Origin: Nematostella vectensis
Lineage: Eukaryota; Cnidaria; Anthozoa; Actiniaria; Edwardsiidae
DNA length: 64,000 nt
NCBI RefSeq assembly: GCF_932526225.1
Contig: NC_064034.1
Coordinates: 126,501-190,500, forward strand
Reading direction: 5' to 3'
A program made the position numbers and the translations under genes. Of this stretch, positions 1 through 10,020 are shown in pieces. Below the pieces are notes generated by a model that was given only the letters and a program-made list of their open reading frames with translations, searched no databases and was not told the DNA's origin. Positions within the stretch are counted from its first letter, which is position 1. Each line of letters opens with the position of its first letter.

Positions 1-2000
1 TGATAATATTAAAAAAAGAACTACTGTAAGTAATTAGAGTGGTTTTCATTAACCCGTGAAACAAAGTGTGATAGTTAAACGATAATAGTTAGTAAAACAC
101 AAAAAAGAACAATAGAATCAGATCACCACAAACTGTAATACGCTAAGGCGTAGTTCACGGGTTAATGAAGGTTTTGACATTTCAACCTTACATCCACATG
201 AAAGTAATGCCTAATATCGAGTGCCCTACAGTAAGTGTTTTGCAGTCAAGTTGTTTTCTGTTAGTAGGTAAAAAATTATTCTAAATAATAGTAATCATAG
301 CTATGGTCACCACTTACACATATAGCACTTGTAATGAAAAGAAAGAAAAAATATATATATGCAGTCAAACAACAGAATTACATGATAACCTTGAATATAT
401 TGAATAAAGGACTGCAAAGAAACATCTTTTGTACTAGTTGCTTGAATTGACCCTTGGCTATTTTTAGCTGAATTCCCCTCCCCTCTAAAAAAGAAAATAA
501 TAATAACAGAACAAAACTAAAAATAAAACAAACACAACAGAGACCCCCGACCAACAATTTTGATTTTTTTTTACTCTCCTTTAAAGGGGGAGTGTCATGT
601 TTAAGAGATTTGCAATAGCTCTAGAGCCCTGACACAATGAACTTCAGTGAAATTCTAATACTGAATTATGAGCTTTTGGTACATGTGGGAGACTTTAAAC
701 AAAACAAAAATAAAATGACCACAAACTGTCCATTAACATAGTTTTCAATATAATATTGCATATTATTTAATAAGGTATTGACAGCTTTTAAAAAGTTCAA
801 CTGTTTGTAGACACTTAAAAGCCTACAATAATCACTGACTACAGACATGCGCAGTACTATGTTGCCGCCCCTTTAAAGTAAAATACAGCTTTACTTAGTC
901 AGCGTAGACAAAATTGCGGATTTTGTCAATATTCTAATATGAAGATGTCAATATTCTCCCCCTTACGACTTTATTTCTATTTATTTTATGATTTTCACAT
1001 GATACCAAAACAGCGTCTTTTTTCTTCGCTAATTTGATGTCATGTACACAATAAAAGAGATTCGCCCGTGCGCATGGCGAGTCCCCAAGGGACCCAAGAC
1101 GCCCAAATAGACCTCTATTTTTTGTCATCCACAATCTCGGCGAGCTGTGCGTGGCGTAACCGTATTACAGGCCTGGGATCCTGGTTATTGTCCTCCCCAT
1201 TAATGCGCGGGTTGGGATAACCTTGCAAGAGTGTTGTACAGCATATTCGCTCGGAAATATCGGTGCTTGGGGCCTTCGGGTTCTTTACAGCCTTCCGTAA
1301 AAGCCTTGTGCTGCCATACCGATTGGGTAATCCGTATGTATGGTTTCCGTTTTGTTCTTCAGACCGGGTTCGATCCCAGGCCAATGGGCTTTTTTTTTTA
1401 ATTCGTTTTGTTTCCTTTGTGCTGGACCCCCTTAATCCTGATAGGTTTTGCGCAAAAATAATAAAAAAAAGTGAGTTTGCAAAATAAGCTTGCTAGATTT
1501 ATTGATTATATGTATTCAATTTGTTCCTAGGAAGTTAACAAAAAACACAAAGCAAAGAGTTTGAGGAAGTAAACAAGTATGTGAACTTTAATGTTCTATT
1601 TGAAGGGGTGCATTTTGTACAGGGAAGCATACATAGAATGTTTAACTGGTGGAGAGGGAAGAGGTAAAAGTTTATTGAGCATAATTTCAACAATAGCAGG
1701 GGGAAGAGAGGGGCACTCTCTTCATACAATATTGCAGTTGTTACCTATTATTAAATAAGTTTGTAACATGTCTTTGTTTATTAAGCAAGGTCTATTTCTG
1801 AGACAAGCAAACTCAAGTAAGAGCTGTTGAAATAACAGGTGAGTGTTAAAAAAAACAATTATCTGATTAGAAAACTACTGTAGATTCCTTTGCACCAAAA
1901 TAAGAACAAACTTCATTTTGTTTGTTATTTATGAGGAACGAGATGAGCTCTACAAAGCCATAAAGAAACATGTATTGCTCATCTAAATTATACAAGTAAA
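1..2000 (+). repeat. Array unit 1 (haplotype A)
   Basis: 2000 bp. B-box at 1367-1377. The stretch at about 500-720 (AAAATAAAAC, CCCCCGAC, TTTAAAGGGGGAG, AAAATAAAATGACC) differs from most copies and matches unit 15 at 28640-28840, so it is a minority or ancestral variant. Private change TTACGACTT near 964. The inner hairpin of the inverted-repeat element has A to G at 147, which still allows G-T pairing. Confidence 0.97.
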
Positions 2001-2043
2001 TGATAATATTAAAAAAGAACTACTGTAAGTAATTAGAGTGGTT

Positions 2044-2168
2044 TTCATTAACCCGTGAAACAAAGTGTGATAGTTAAACGATAATAGTTAGTAAAACACA
2101 AAAAAGAACAATAGAATCAGATCACCACAAACTGTAATACGCTAAAGCGTAGTTCACGGGTTAATGAA
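2044..2168. mobile_element. 125-bp inverted-repeat element, possible MITE relic (reference unit)
   Basis: Arms TTCATTAACCCGTGAA (2044-2059) and TTCACGGGTTAATGAA (2153-2168) are perfect 16-bp reverse complements around 93 bp. Inside, TACGCT-AA-AGCGTA (2138-2151) is a perfect 6-bp hairpin next to the right arm. There is no open frame and no clear target-site duplication; a GGTTTT is present on both sides but is not flush with the arms. The element occurs once per unit, as at 45-169 in unit 1. Size and termini would suit a miniature inverted-repeat transposon that inserted before the array was amplified. A structural role in the satellite is the alternative. Confidence 0.55.
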
Positions 2169-2344
2169 GGTTTTGACATTTCAACCTTACATCCACATGA
2201 AAGTAATGCCTAATATCGAGTGCCCTACAGTAAGTGTTTTGCAGTCAAGTTGTTTTCTTTTAGAAGGTAAAAAATTATTCTAAATAATAGTAATCATAGC
2301 TATGGTCACCACTTACACATATAGAACTTGTAATGAAAAGAAAG

Positions 2345-2359
2345 AAAAAAAATATATAT
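2345..2359. repeat. A-run plus (TA)n microsatellite (reference unit)
   Basis: A pure A-run passes into alternating TA. Length differs in most units and accounts for much of the variation in unit size. The longest example is in unit 22. Confidence 0.9.
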
Positions 2360-2595
2360 GCAGTCAAACAACAGAATTGCATGATAACCTTGAATATATT
2401 GAATAAAGGACTGCAAAAAAACATCTTTTGTACTAGTTGCTTGAATTGACCCTTGGCTATTTTTAGCTGAATTCCCCTCCCCCTCTAAAAAAGTAAATAA
2501 TAAAAATAATAATAGAACAAAACTAAAAAGAATACAAACACAACAGAGACCCCCACCAACAATTTTGATTTTTTTTACTTTCCTTTAAAAGGGGA

Positions 2596-2639
2596 GTGTC
2601 ACGGTTAAGAGATTTGCAATAGCTCTAGAGCCCTGACAC
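2596..2639. repeat. Inverted repeat with embedded palindrome (reference unit)
   Basis: GTGTCA (2596-2601) and TGACAC (2634-2639) are inverted repeats, and two further pairs are possible after one mismatch. The perfect palindrome GCTCTAGAGC lies inside at 2622-2631. It is conserved in almost every unit and altered in unit 22. No function is evident. Confidence 0.5.
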
Positions 2640-2908
2640 AATGAACTTCAGTGAAATTCTAATACTGACTTATGAGCTTTTGGTACATGTGGGAGACTTT
2701 AAACAAAACAAAACAAATGACCACAAACTGTCAATTAACATAGTTTTCATTATAATATTGCATATTATTTAATAAGGTATTCACAGCTTTTAAAAAGTTC
2801 AGCTGTTTGTTGACACTTAAAAGCCTACAATAATCACTGACTCCAGACATGCGCAGTACTATGTTGCCGCCCCTTTAAAGTAAAATACAGCTTTACTTAG
2901 TCAGCGTA

Positions 2909-2929
2909 GACAAAATTGCGGATTTTGTC
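2909..2929. repeat. 8-bp hairpin upstream of the CpG-rich islet (reference unit)
   Basis: GACAAAAT (2909-2916) and ATTTTGTC (2922-2929) form a perfect 8-bp stem around TGCGG. The stem is kept in nearly all units and broken in unit 15. Confidence 0.6.
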
Positions 2930-2958
2930 AATATTCTAATATGAAGATGTCAATATTC
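2927..2958. repeat. Direct repeat GTCAATATTC x2 (reference unit)
   Basis: GTCAATATTC at 2927-2936 and again at 2949-2958, 22 bp apart start to start, just before the C-rich tract that separates haplotypes A, B and C. It overlaps the right arm of the 8-bp hairpin. It could be a protein-binding pair or chance. Confidence 0.6.
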
Positions 2959-3320
2959 TCCCCCTTACGTCTTTATTTCTATTTATTTTATGATTTTCAC
3001 ATGATACCAAAACAGCGTCTTTTTTCTTCGCTAATTTGATGTCATGTACACAATAAAAGAGATTCGCCCGTGCGCATGGCGAGTCCCCAAGGGACCCAAG
3101 ACGCCCAAATAGACCTCTATTTTTTGTCATCCACAATCTCGGCGAGCTGTGCGTGGCGTAACCGTATTACAGGCCTGGGATCCTGGTTATTGTCCTCCCC
3201 ATTAATGCGCGGGTTGGGATAACCTTGCAAGAGTGTTGTACAGCATATTCGCTCGGAAATATCGGTGCTTGGGGCCTTCGGGTTCTTTACAGCCTTCCGT
3301 AAAAGCCTTGTGCTGCCATA

Positions 3321-3389
3321 CCGATTGGGTAATCCGTATGTATGGTTTCCGTTTTGTTCTTCAGACCGGGTTCGATCCCAGGCCAATGG
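3321..3389 (+). ncRNA. Degenerate tRNA-like, Pol III type-2-like segment (reference unit)
   Basis: The B-box GGTTCGATCCC at 3369-3379 fits the consensus GGTTCGANNCC exactly. Around it a T-arm can be drawn: CCGGG (3366-3370), loop TTCGATC, CCAGG (3378-3382), four of five pairs. CCAATGG (3383-3389) pairs over 7 bp with CCGATTGG (3321-3328) if one G bulges, like an acceptor stem. A T10 run follows at 3392-3401. However, the segment is only 69 nt, no good A-box, D-arm or anticodon arm can be drawn, and no CCA is encoded. I read it as a tRNA-derived (SINE-like) remnant or a tRNA-like small RNA, not a working tRNA gene. Confidence 0.4.
3369..3379 (+). promoter_or_regulatory. Perfect B-box (Pol III internal promoter element), reference unit
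   Basis: GGTTCGATCCC is the TFIIIC-binding consensus of tRNA genes and tRNA-derived SINEs. It is unchanged in all 32 units (position given in each unit entry). A matching A-box is weak: TTGGGTAATCCG at the expected spacing fits poorly, and TGGCGTAACCG about 210 bp upstream fits better but is far away. Confidence 0.6.
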
Positions 3390-3391
3390 GC

Positions 3392-3401
3392 TTTTTTTTT
3401 T
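3392..3401 (+). terminator. T-run, possible Pol III terminator (reference unit)
   Basis: Ten T directly after the acceptor-like CCAATGGGC. Every unit has at least seven T here (7 in units 4 and 15), more than the four that usually stop Pol III. T-runs are common in this AT-rich unit, so the position beside the B-box is the only reason to call it a terminator. Confidence 0.4.
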
Positions 3402-3525
3402 AATTCGTTTTGTTTCCTTTGTGCTGGACCCCCTTAATCCTGATAGGTTTTGCGCAAAAATAATAAAAAAAAGTGAGTTTGCAAAATAAGCTTGCTAGAT
3501 TTATTGATTATATGTATTCAATTTG

Positions 3526-3535
3526 TTCCTAGGAA
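3526..3535. repeat. 10-bp palindrome TTCCTAGGAA (reference unit)
   Basis: Perfect palindrome between the islet and the AT-rich spacer, present in each unit. No assigned role. Confidence 0.5.
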
Positions 3536-4002
3536 GTTAACAAAAAACACAAAGCAAAGAGTTTGAGGAAGTAAACAAGTATGTGAACTTTAATGTTCTA
3601 TTTGAAGGGGTGCATTTTGTACAGGGAAGCATACATAGAATGTTTAACTGGTGGAGAGGGAAGAGGTAAAAGTTTATTGAGCATAATTTCAACAATAGCA
3701 GGGGGAAGAGAGGGGCACTCTCTTCATACAATATTGCAGTTGTTACCTATTATTAAATAAGTTTGTAACATGTCTTTGTTTATTAAGCAAGGTCTATTTC
3801 TGAGACAAGCAAACTCAAGTAAGAGCTGTTGAAATAACAGGTGAGTGTTAAAAAAAACAATTATCTGATTAGAAAACTAATGTAGATTCCTTTGCACCAA
3901 AATAAGAACAAACTTCATTTTGTTTGTTATTTATGAGGAACGAGATGAGCTCTACAAAGCCATAAAGAAACATGTATTGCTCATCTAAATTATACAAGTA
4001 AA
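3536..4002. other. AT-rich spacer without recognisable features (reference unit)
   Basis: Purine-rich stretch (GTGGAGAGGGAAGAGG, then GGGGGAAGAGAGGGG) followed by mixed AT-rich sequence up to the next unit. Minus-strand frames of 64 and 71 codons cross it but start with TTG, are broken by single-base indels in units 5, 8, 12 and 28, and resemble nothing known. Confidence 0.6.
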
Positions 4003-6004
4003 TGATAATATTAAAAAAGAACTACTGTAAGTAATTAGAGTGGTTTTCATTAACCCGTGAAACAAAGTGTGATAGTTAAACGATAATAGTTAGTAAAACA
4101 CAAAAAAGAACAATAGAATCAGATCACCACAAACTGTAATACGCTAAAGCGTAGTTCACGGGTTAATGAAGGTTTTGACATTTCAACCTTACATCCACAT
4201 GAAAGTAATGCCTAATATCGAGTGCCCTACAGTAAGTGTTTTGCAGTCAAGTTGTTTTCTTTTAGAAGGTAAAAAATTATTCTAAATAATAGTAATCATA
4301 GCTATGGTCACCACTTACACATATAGAACTTGTAATGAAAAGAAAGAAAAAAAATATATATGCAGTCAAACAACAGAATTGCATGATAACCTTGAATATA
4401 TTGAATAAAGGACTGCAAAAAAACATCTTTTGTACTAGTTGCTTGAATTGACCCTTGGCTATTTTTAGCTGATTTCCCCTCCCCCTCTAAAAAAGTAAAT
4501 AATAATAATAATAATAGAACAAAACTAAAAAGAATACAAACACAACAGAGACCCCCACCAACAATTTTGATTTTTTTTACTTTCCTTTAAAAGGGGAGTG
4601 TCACGGTTAAGAGATTTGCAATAGCTCTAGAGCCCTGACACAATGAACTTCAGTGAAATTCTAATACTGACTTATGAGCTTTTGGTACATGTGGGAGACT
4701 TTAAACAAAACAAAACAAATGACCACAAACTGTCAATTAACATAGTTTTCATTATAATATTGCATATTATTTAATAAGGTATTCACAGCTTTTAAAAAGT
4801 TCAGCTGTTTGTTGACACTTAAAAGCCTACAATAATCACTGACTCCAGACATGCGCAGTACTATGTTGCTGCCCCTTTAAAGTAAAATACAGCTTTACTT
4901 AGTCAGCGTAGACAAAATTGCGGATTTTGTCAATATTCTAATATGAAGATGTCAATATTCTCCCCCTTACGTCTTTATTTCTATTTATTTTATGATTTTC
5001 ACATCAAACCAAAACAGCGTCTTTTTTCTTCGCTAATTTGATGTCATGTACACAATAAAAGAGATTCGCCCGTGCGCATGGCGAGTCCCCAAGGGACCCA
5101 AGACGCCCAAAAAGACCTCTATTTTTTGTCATCCACAATCTTGGCGAGCTGTGCGTGGCGTAACCGTATTACAGGCCTGGGATCCTGGTTATTGTCCTCC
5201 CCATTAATGCGCGGGTTGGGATAACCTTGCAAGAGTGTTGTACAGCATATTCGCTCGGAAATATCGGTGCTTGGGGCCTTCGGGTTCTTTACAGCCTTCT
5301 GTAAAAGCCTTGTGCTGCCATACCGATTGGGTAATCCGTATGTATGGTTTCCGTTTTGTCCTTCAGACCGGGTTCGATCCCAGGCCAATGGGCTTTTTTT
5401 TTAATTCTTGTTTTTTTCCTTTGTGCTGGACCCCCTTAATCCTGATAGGTTTTGCGCAAAAATAATAAAAAAAGTGAGTTTGCAAAATAAGCTTGCTAGA
5501 TTTATTGATTATATGTATTCAATTTGTTCCTAGGAAGTTAACAAAAAACACAAAGCAAAGAGTTTGAGGAAGTAAACAAGTATGTGAACTTTAATGTTCT
5601 ATTTGAAGGGGTGCATTTTGTACAGGGAAGCATACATAGAATGCTTAACTGGTGGAGAGGGAAGAGGTAAAAGTTTATTGAACATAATTTCAACAATAGC
5701 AGGGGGAAGAGAGGGGCGCTCTCTTCATACAATATTGCAGTTGTTACCTATTATTAAATAAGTTTGTAACATGTCTTTGTTTATTAAGCAAGGTCTATTT
5801 CTGAGACAAGCAAACTCAAGTAAGGCTGTTGAAATAAGAGGTGATTGTTAAAAGAAAAACAATTATCTGATTAGAAAACTACTGTAGATTCCTTTGCACC
5901 AAAATAAGAACAAACTTCATTTTGTTTGTTATTTATGAGGAACGAGATGAGCTCTACAAAGCCATAAAGAAATATGTATTGCTCATCTAAATTATACAAG
6001 TAAA
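4003..6004 (+). repeat. Array unit 3 (haplotype A)
   Basis: 2002 bp. B-box at 5371-5381. CpG to TpG changes at 5142 and 5300. The variant CATCAAACC near 5003 puts a TGA in the minus-strand frame that is open here in most other units. The second half (TTGAACATAA, GGGCGCTCTC, AGGTGATTG) matches unit 20, and the similarity continues into units 4 and 21. Confidence 0.97.
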
Positions 6005-8016
6005 TAATAATATTAAAAAAGAACTACTGTAAGTAATTAGAGTGGTTTTCATTAACCCGTGAAACAAAGTGTGATAGTTAAACGATAATAGTTAGTAAAA
6101 CACAAAAAAGAACAATAGAATCAGATCACCACAAACTGTAATACGCTAAAGCGTAGTTCACGGGTTAATGAAGGTTTTGACATTTCAACCTTACATCCAC
6201 ATGAAAGTAATGCCTAATATCGAGTGCCCTACAGTAAGTGTTTTGCAGTCAAGTTGTTTTCTTTTAGTAGGTAAAAAATTATTCTAAATAATAGTAATCA
6301 TAGCTATGGTCACCACTTACACATATAGAACTTGTAATGAAAAGAAAGAAAAAAAAATATATATATATATGCAGTCAAACAACAGAATTGCATGATAACC
6401 TTGAATATATTGAATAAAGGACTGCAAAAAAACATCTTTTGTACTAGTTGCTTGAATTGACCCTTGGCTATTTTTAGCTGAATTCCCCTCCCCCTCTAAA
6501 AAAGAAAATAATAATAATAATAATAATAGAACAAAACTAAAAAGAAAACAAACACAACAGAGACCCCCACCAACAATTTTGATTATTTTTACTTTCCTTT
6601 AAAAGGGGAGTGTCACGGTTAAGAGATTTGCAATAGCTCTAGAGCCCTGACACAATGAACTTCAGTGAAATTCTAATACTGACTTATGAGCTGTTGGTAG
6701 ATGTGGGAGACTTTAAACAAAACAAAACAAATGACCACAAACTGTCAATTAACATAGTTTTCAATATAATATTGCATATTATTTAATAAGGTATTCACAG
6801 CTTTTAAAAAGTTCAGCTGTTTGTTTACACTTAAAAGCCTACAATAATCACTGACTCCAGACATGCGCAGTACTATGTTGCTGCCCCTTTAAAGTAAAAT
6901 ACAGCTTCACTTAGTCAGCGTAGACAAAATTGCGGATTTTGTCAATATTCTAATATGAAGATGTCAATATTCTCCCCCTTACGTCTTTATTTCTATTTAT
7001 TTTATGATTTTCACATGATACCAAAACAGCGTCTTTTTTCTTCGCTAATTTGATGTCATGTACACAATAAAAGAGATTCGCCCGTGCGCATGGCGAGTCC
7101 CCAAGGGACCCATGACGCCCAAATAGACCTCTATTTTTTGTCATCCACAATCTCGGCGAGCTGTGCGTGGCGTAACCGTATTACAGGCCTGGGATCCTGA
7201 TTATTGTCCTCCCCATTAATGCGAGGATTGGGATAACCTTGCAAGAGTGTTGTACAGCATATTCGCTCGGAAATATCGGTGCTTGGGGCCTTCGGGTTCT
7301 TTACAGCCTTCCGTAAAAGCCTTGTGCTGCCATACCGATTGGGTAATCCGTATGTATGGTTTTCGTTTTGTTCTTCAGACCGGGTTCGATCCCAGGCCAA
7401 CGGGCTTTTTTTATTAATTCGTTTTTTTCCCTTTGTGCTGGACCCCCTTAATCCTGATAGGTTTTGCGCAAAAATAATAAAAAAAGTGAGTTTGCAAAAT
7501 AAGCTTGCTAGATTTATTGATTATATGTATTCAATTTGTTCCTAGGAAGTTAACAAAAAACACAAAGCAAAGAGTTTGAGGAAGTAAACAAGTATGTGAA
7601 CTTTAATGTTCTATTTGAAGGGGTGCATTTTGTACAGGGAAGCATACATAGAATGCTTAACTGGTGGAGAGGGAAGAGGTAAAAGTTTGTTGAGCATAAT
7701 TTCAACAATAGCAGGGGGAAGAGAGGGGCACTCTCTTCATACAATATTGCAGTTGTTACCTATTATTAAATAAGTTTGTAACATGTCTTTGTTTATTAAG
7801 CAAGGTCTATTTCTGGGACAAGCAAACTCAAGTAAGGCTGTTGAAATAACAGATGAGTGTAAAAAGAAAAACAATTATATGATTAGAAAACTACTGTAGA
7901 TTCCTTTGCACCAAAATAAGAACAAACTTCATTTTGTTTGTTATTTATGAGGAACGAGATGAGCTCTACAAAGCCATAAAGAAATATGTATTGCTCATCT
8001 AAATTATACAAGTAAA
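6005..8016 (+). repeat. Array unit 4 (haplotype A)
   Basis: 2012 bp. B-box at 7383-7393, T-run of only 7. The first half (GATTATTTTT, GTTTACACTT, AGCTTCACTT, CCCATGACG) is shared with unit 21. The second half (AGTTTGTTGAGC, TTTCTGGGACA) is shared with units 11 and 14. The two halves therefore have different relatives, which is direct evidence of mosaicism within one unit. Confidence 0.97.
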
Positions 8017-10020
8017 TGATAATATTAAAAAAGAACTACTGTAAGTAATTAGAGTGGTTTTCATTAACCCGTGAAACAAAGTGTGATAGTTAAACGATAA
8101 TAGTTAGTAAAACACAAAAAAGAACAATAGAATCAGATCACCACAAACTGTAATACGCTAAAGCGTAGTTCACGGGTTAATGAAGGTTTTGACATTTCAA
8201 CCTTACATCCACATGAAAGTAATGCCTAATATCGAGTGCCCTACAGTAAGTGTTTTGCAGTCAAGTTGTTTTCTTTTAGTAGGTAAAAAATTATTCTAAA
8301 TAATAGTAATCATAGCTATGGTCACCACTTACACATATAGAACTTGTAATGAAAAGAAAGAAAAAAAAAATATATATATACAGTCAAACAACAGAATTGC
8401 ATGATAACCTTGAATATAATGAATAAAGGACTGCAAAAAAACAACTTTTGTACTAGTTGCTTGAATTGACCCTTGGCTATTTTTAGCTGAATTCCCCTCC
8501 CCCTCTAAAAAAGAAAATAATAATAATAATAATAGAACAAAACTAAAAAGAAAACAAACACAACAGAGACCCCCACCAGCAATTTTGATTTTTTTTACTT
8601 TCCTTTAAAAGGGGAGTGTCACGGTTAAGAGATTTGCAATAGCTCTAGAGCCCTGACACAATGAACTTAAGTGAAATTCTAATACTGACTTATGAGCTTT
8701 TGGTACATGTGGGAGACTTTAAACAAAACAAAACAAATGACCACAAACTGTCAATTAACATAGTTTTCAATATAATATTGCATATTATTTAATAAGGTAT
8801 TCACAGCTTTTAAAAAGTTCAACTGTTTGTTGACACTTAAAAGCCTACAATAATCACTGACTCCAGACATGCACAGTACTATGTTGCTGCCCCTTTAAAG
8901 TAAAATACAGCTTTACTTAGTCAGCGTAGACAAAATTGCGGATTTTGTCAATATTCTAATATGAAGATGTCAATATTCTCTCCCCTTACGTCTTTATTTC
9001 TATTTATTTTATGATTTTCACATGATACCAAAACAGCGTCTTTTTTCTTCGCTAATTTGATGTCATGTACACAATAAAAGAGATGCGCCCGTGCGCATGG
9101 CGAGTCCCAAAGGGACCCAAGACGCCCAAATAGACCTCTATTTTTTGTCATCCACAATCTCGGCGAGCTGTGCGTGGCGTAACCGTATTACAGGCCTGGG
9201 ATCCTGGTTATTGTCCTCCCCATTAATGCGCGGGTTGGGATAATCTTGCAAGAGTGTTGTACAGCATATTCGCTCGGAAATATCGGTGCTTGGGGCCTTC
9301 GGGTTCTTTACAGCCTTCCGTAAAAGCCTTGTGCTGCCATACCGATTGGGTAATCCGTATGTATGGTTTCCGTTTTGTTCTTCAGACCGGGTTCGATCCC
9401 AGGCCAATGGGCTTTTTTTTTAATTCGTTTTTTTTCTTTGTGCTGGACCCCCTTAATCCTGATAGGTTTTGCGCAAAAATAATAAAAAAAGTGAGTTTGC
9501 AAAATAAGCTTGCTAGATTTATTGATTATATGTATTCAATTTGTTCCTAGGAAGTTAACAAAAAACACAAAGCAAAGAGTTTGAGGAAGTAAACAAGTAT
9601 GTGAACTTTAATGTTCTATTTGAAGGGGTGCATTTTGTACAGGGAAGCATACATAGAATGCTTAACTGGTGGAGAGGGAAGAGGTAAAAGTTTATTGAGC
9701 ATAATTCAACAATAGCAGGGGGAAGAGAGGGGCACTCTCTTCATACAATATTGCAGTTGTTACCTATTATTAAATAAGTTTGTAACATGTCTTTGTTTAT
9801 TAAGCAAGGTCTATTTATGAGACAAGCAAACTCAAGTAAGGCTGTTGAAATAACAGGTGAGTGTTAAAAGAAAAACAATTATCTGATTAGAAAACTACTG
9901 TAGATTCCTTTGCACCAAAATAAGAACAAACTTCATTTTGTTTGTTATTTATGAGGAACGAGATGAGCTCTACAAAGCCATAAAGAAATATGTATTGCTC
10001 ATCTAAATTATACAAGTAAA
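8017..10020 (+). repeat. Array unit 5 (haplotype B)
   Basis: 2004 bp. B-box at 9390-9400. Shares GGGATAATCTTGC near 9237 and the one-T deletion in ATAATTCAAC near 9700 with units 8 and 12, and CATGCACAG (CpG lost at 8873) with unit 12. Block 5 to early 6 therefore resembles block 12 to early 13. Confidence 0.97.

Larger units (their letters stand above)
3015..3453 (+). other. CpG-rich islet (reference unit)
   Basis: By hand count about 26 CpG in roughly 440 bp, against about 13 in the other 1560 bp of the unit. It is more GC-balanced than the AT-rich remainder and unusually free of stop codons on both strands. It ends in the tRNA-like B-box module. It contains the hairpin GTCCC-CAA-GGGAC at 3083-3095. 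An element of separate origin (tRNA-derived SINE or an RNA gene) captured in an AT-rich spacer would explain the contrast; this is an inference. The equivalent islet is present in all 32 units. Confidence 0.7.
2001..4002 (+). repeat. Array unit 2 (haplotype A; reference unit)
   Basis: 2002 bp. Used here as the reference for the internal parts, which are listed separately. B-box at 3369-3379. Carries TTTAGAAGGT near 2261, shared with units 3 and 18, and ends with the CATGTATTGC variant shared with units 1 and 17. Confidence 0.97.

Noticed and set aside
934-1134. 66-69-codon minus-strand frame next to the islet
   Set aside because: Its C-terminus switches between two forms by indels in a C-run, and unit 3 carries an internal TGA. 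No family resemblance.
1115-1384. 89-codon minus-strand open frame in the islet (one per unit) as a protein gene
   Set aside because: It starts with TTG, not ATG. The peptide contains the string AWDRTRS, which is simply the B-box read on the minus strand and is typical of spurious proteins from tRNA-like repeats. Both strands are open there, and the differences between copies do not look constrained.
1535-1729. 64-codon minus-strand frame in the AT-rich spacer
   Set aside because: TTG start, hydrophobic low-complexity translation, broken by small indels in units 5, 8, 12 and 28.
3240-3400. 5S rRNA gene array
   Set aside because: GCTCGGAA and GCCATACC recall 5S rRNA, but they are in the wrong order and the 5S internal control region is absent.
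3321-3401. A functional tRNA gene
   Set aside because: The T-arm and acceptor-like pairing exist, but there is no A-box, D-arm or anticodon arm and the length is short.
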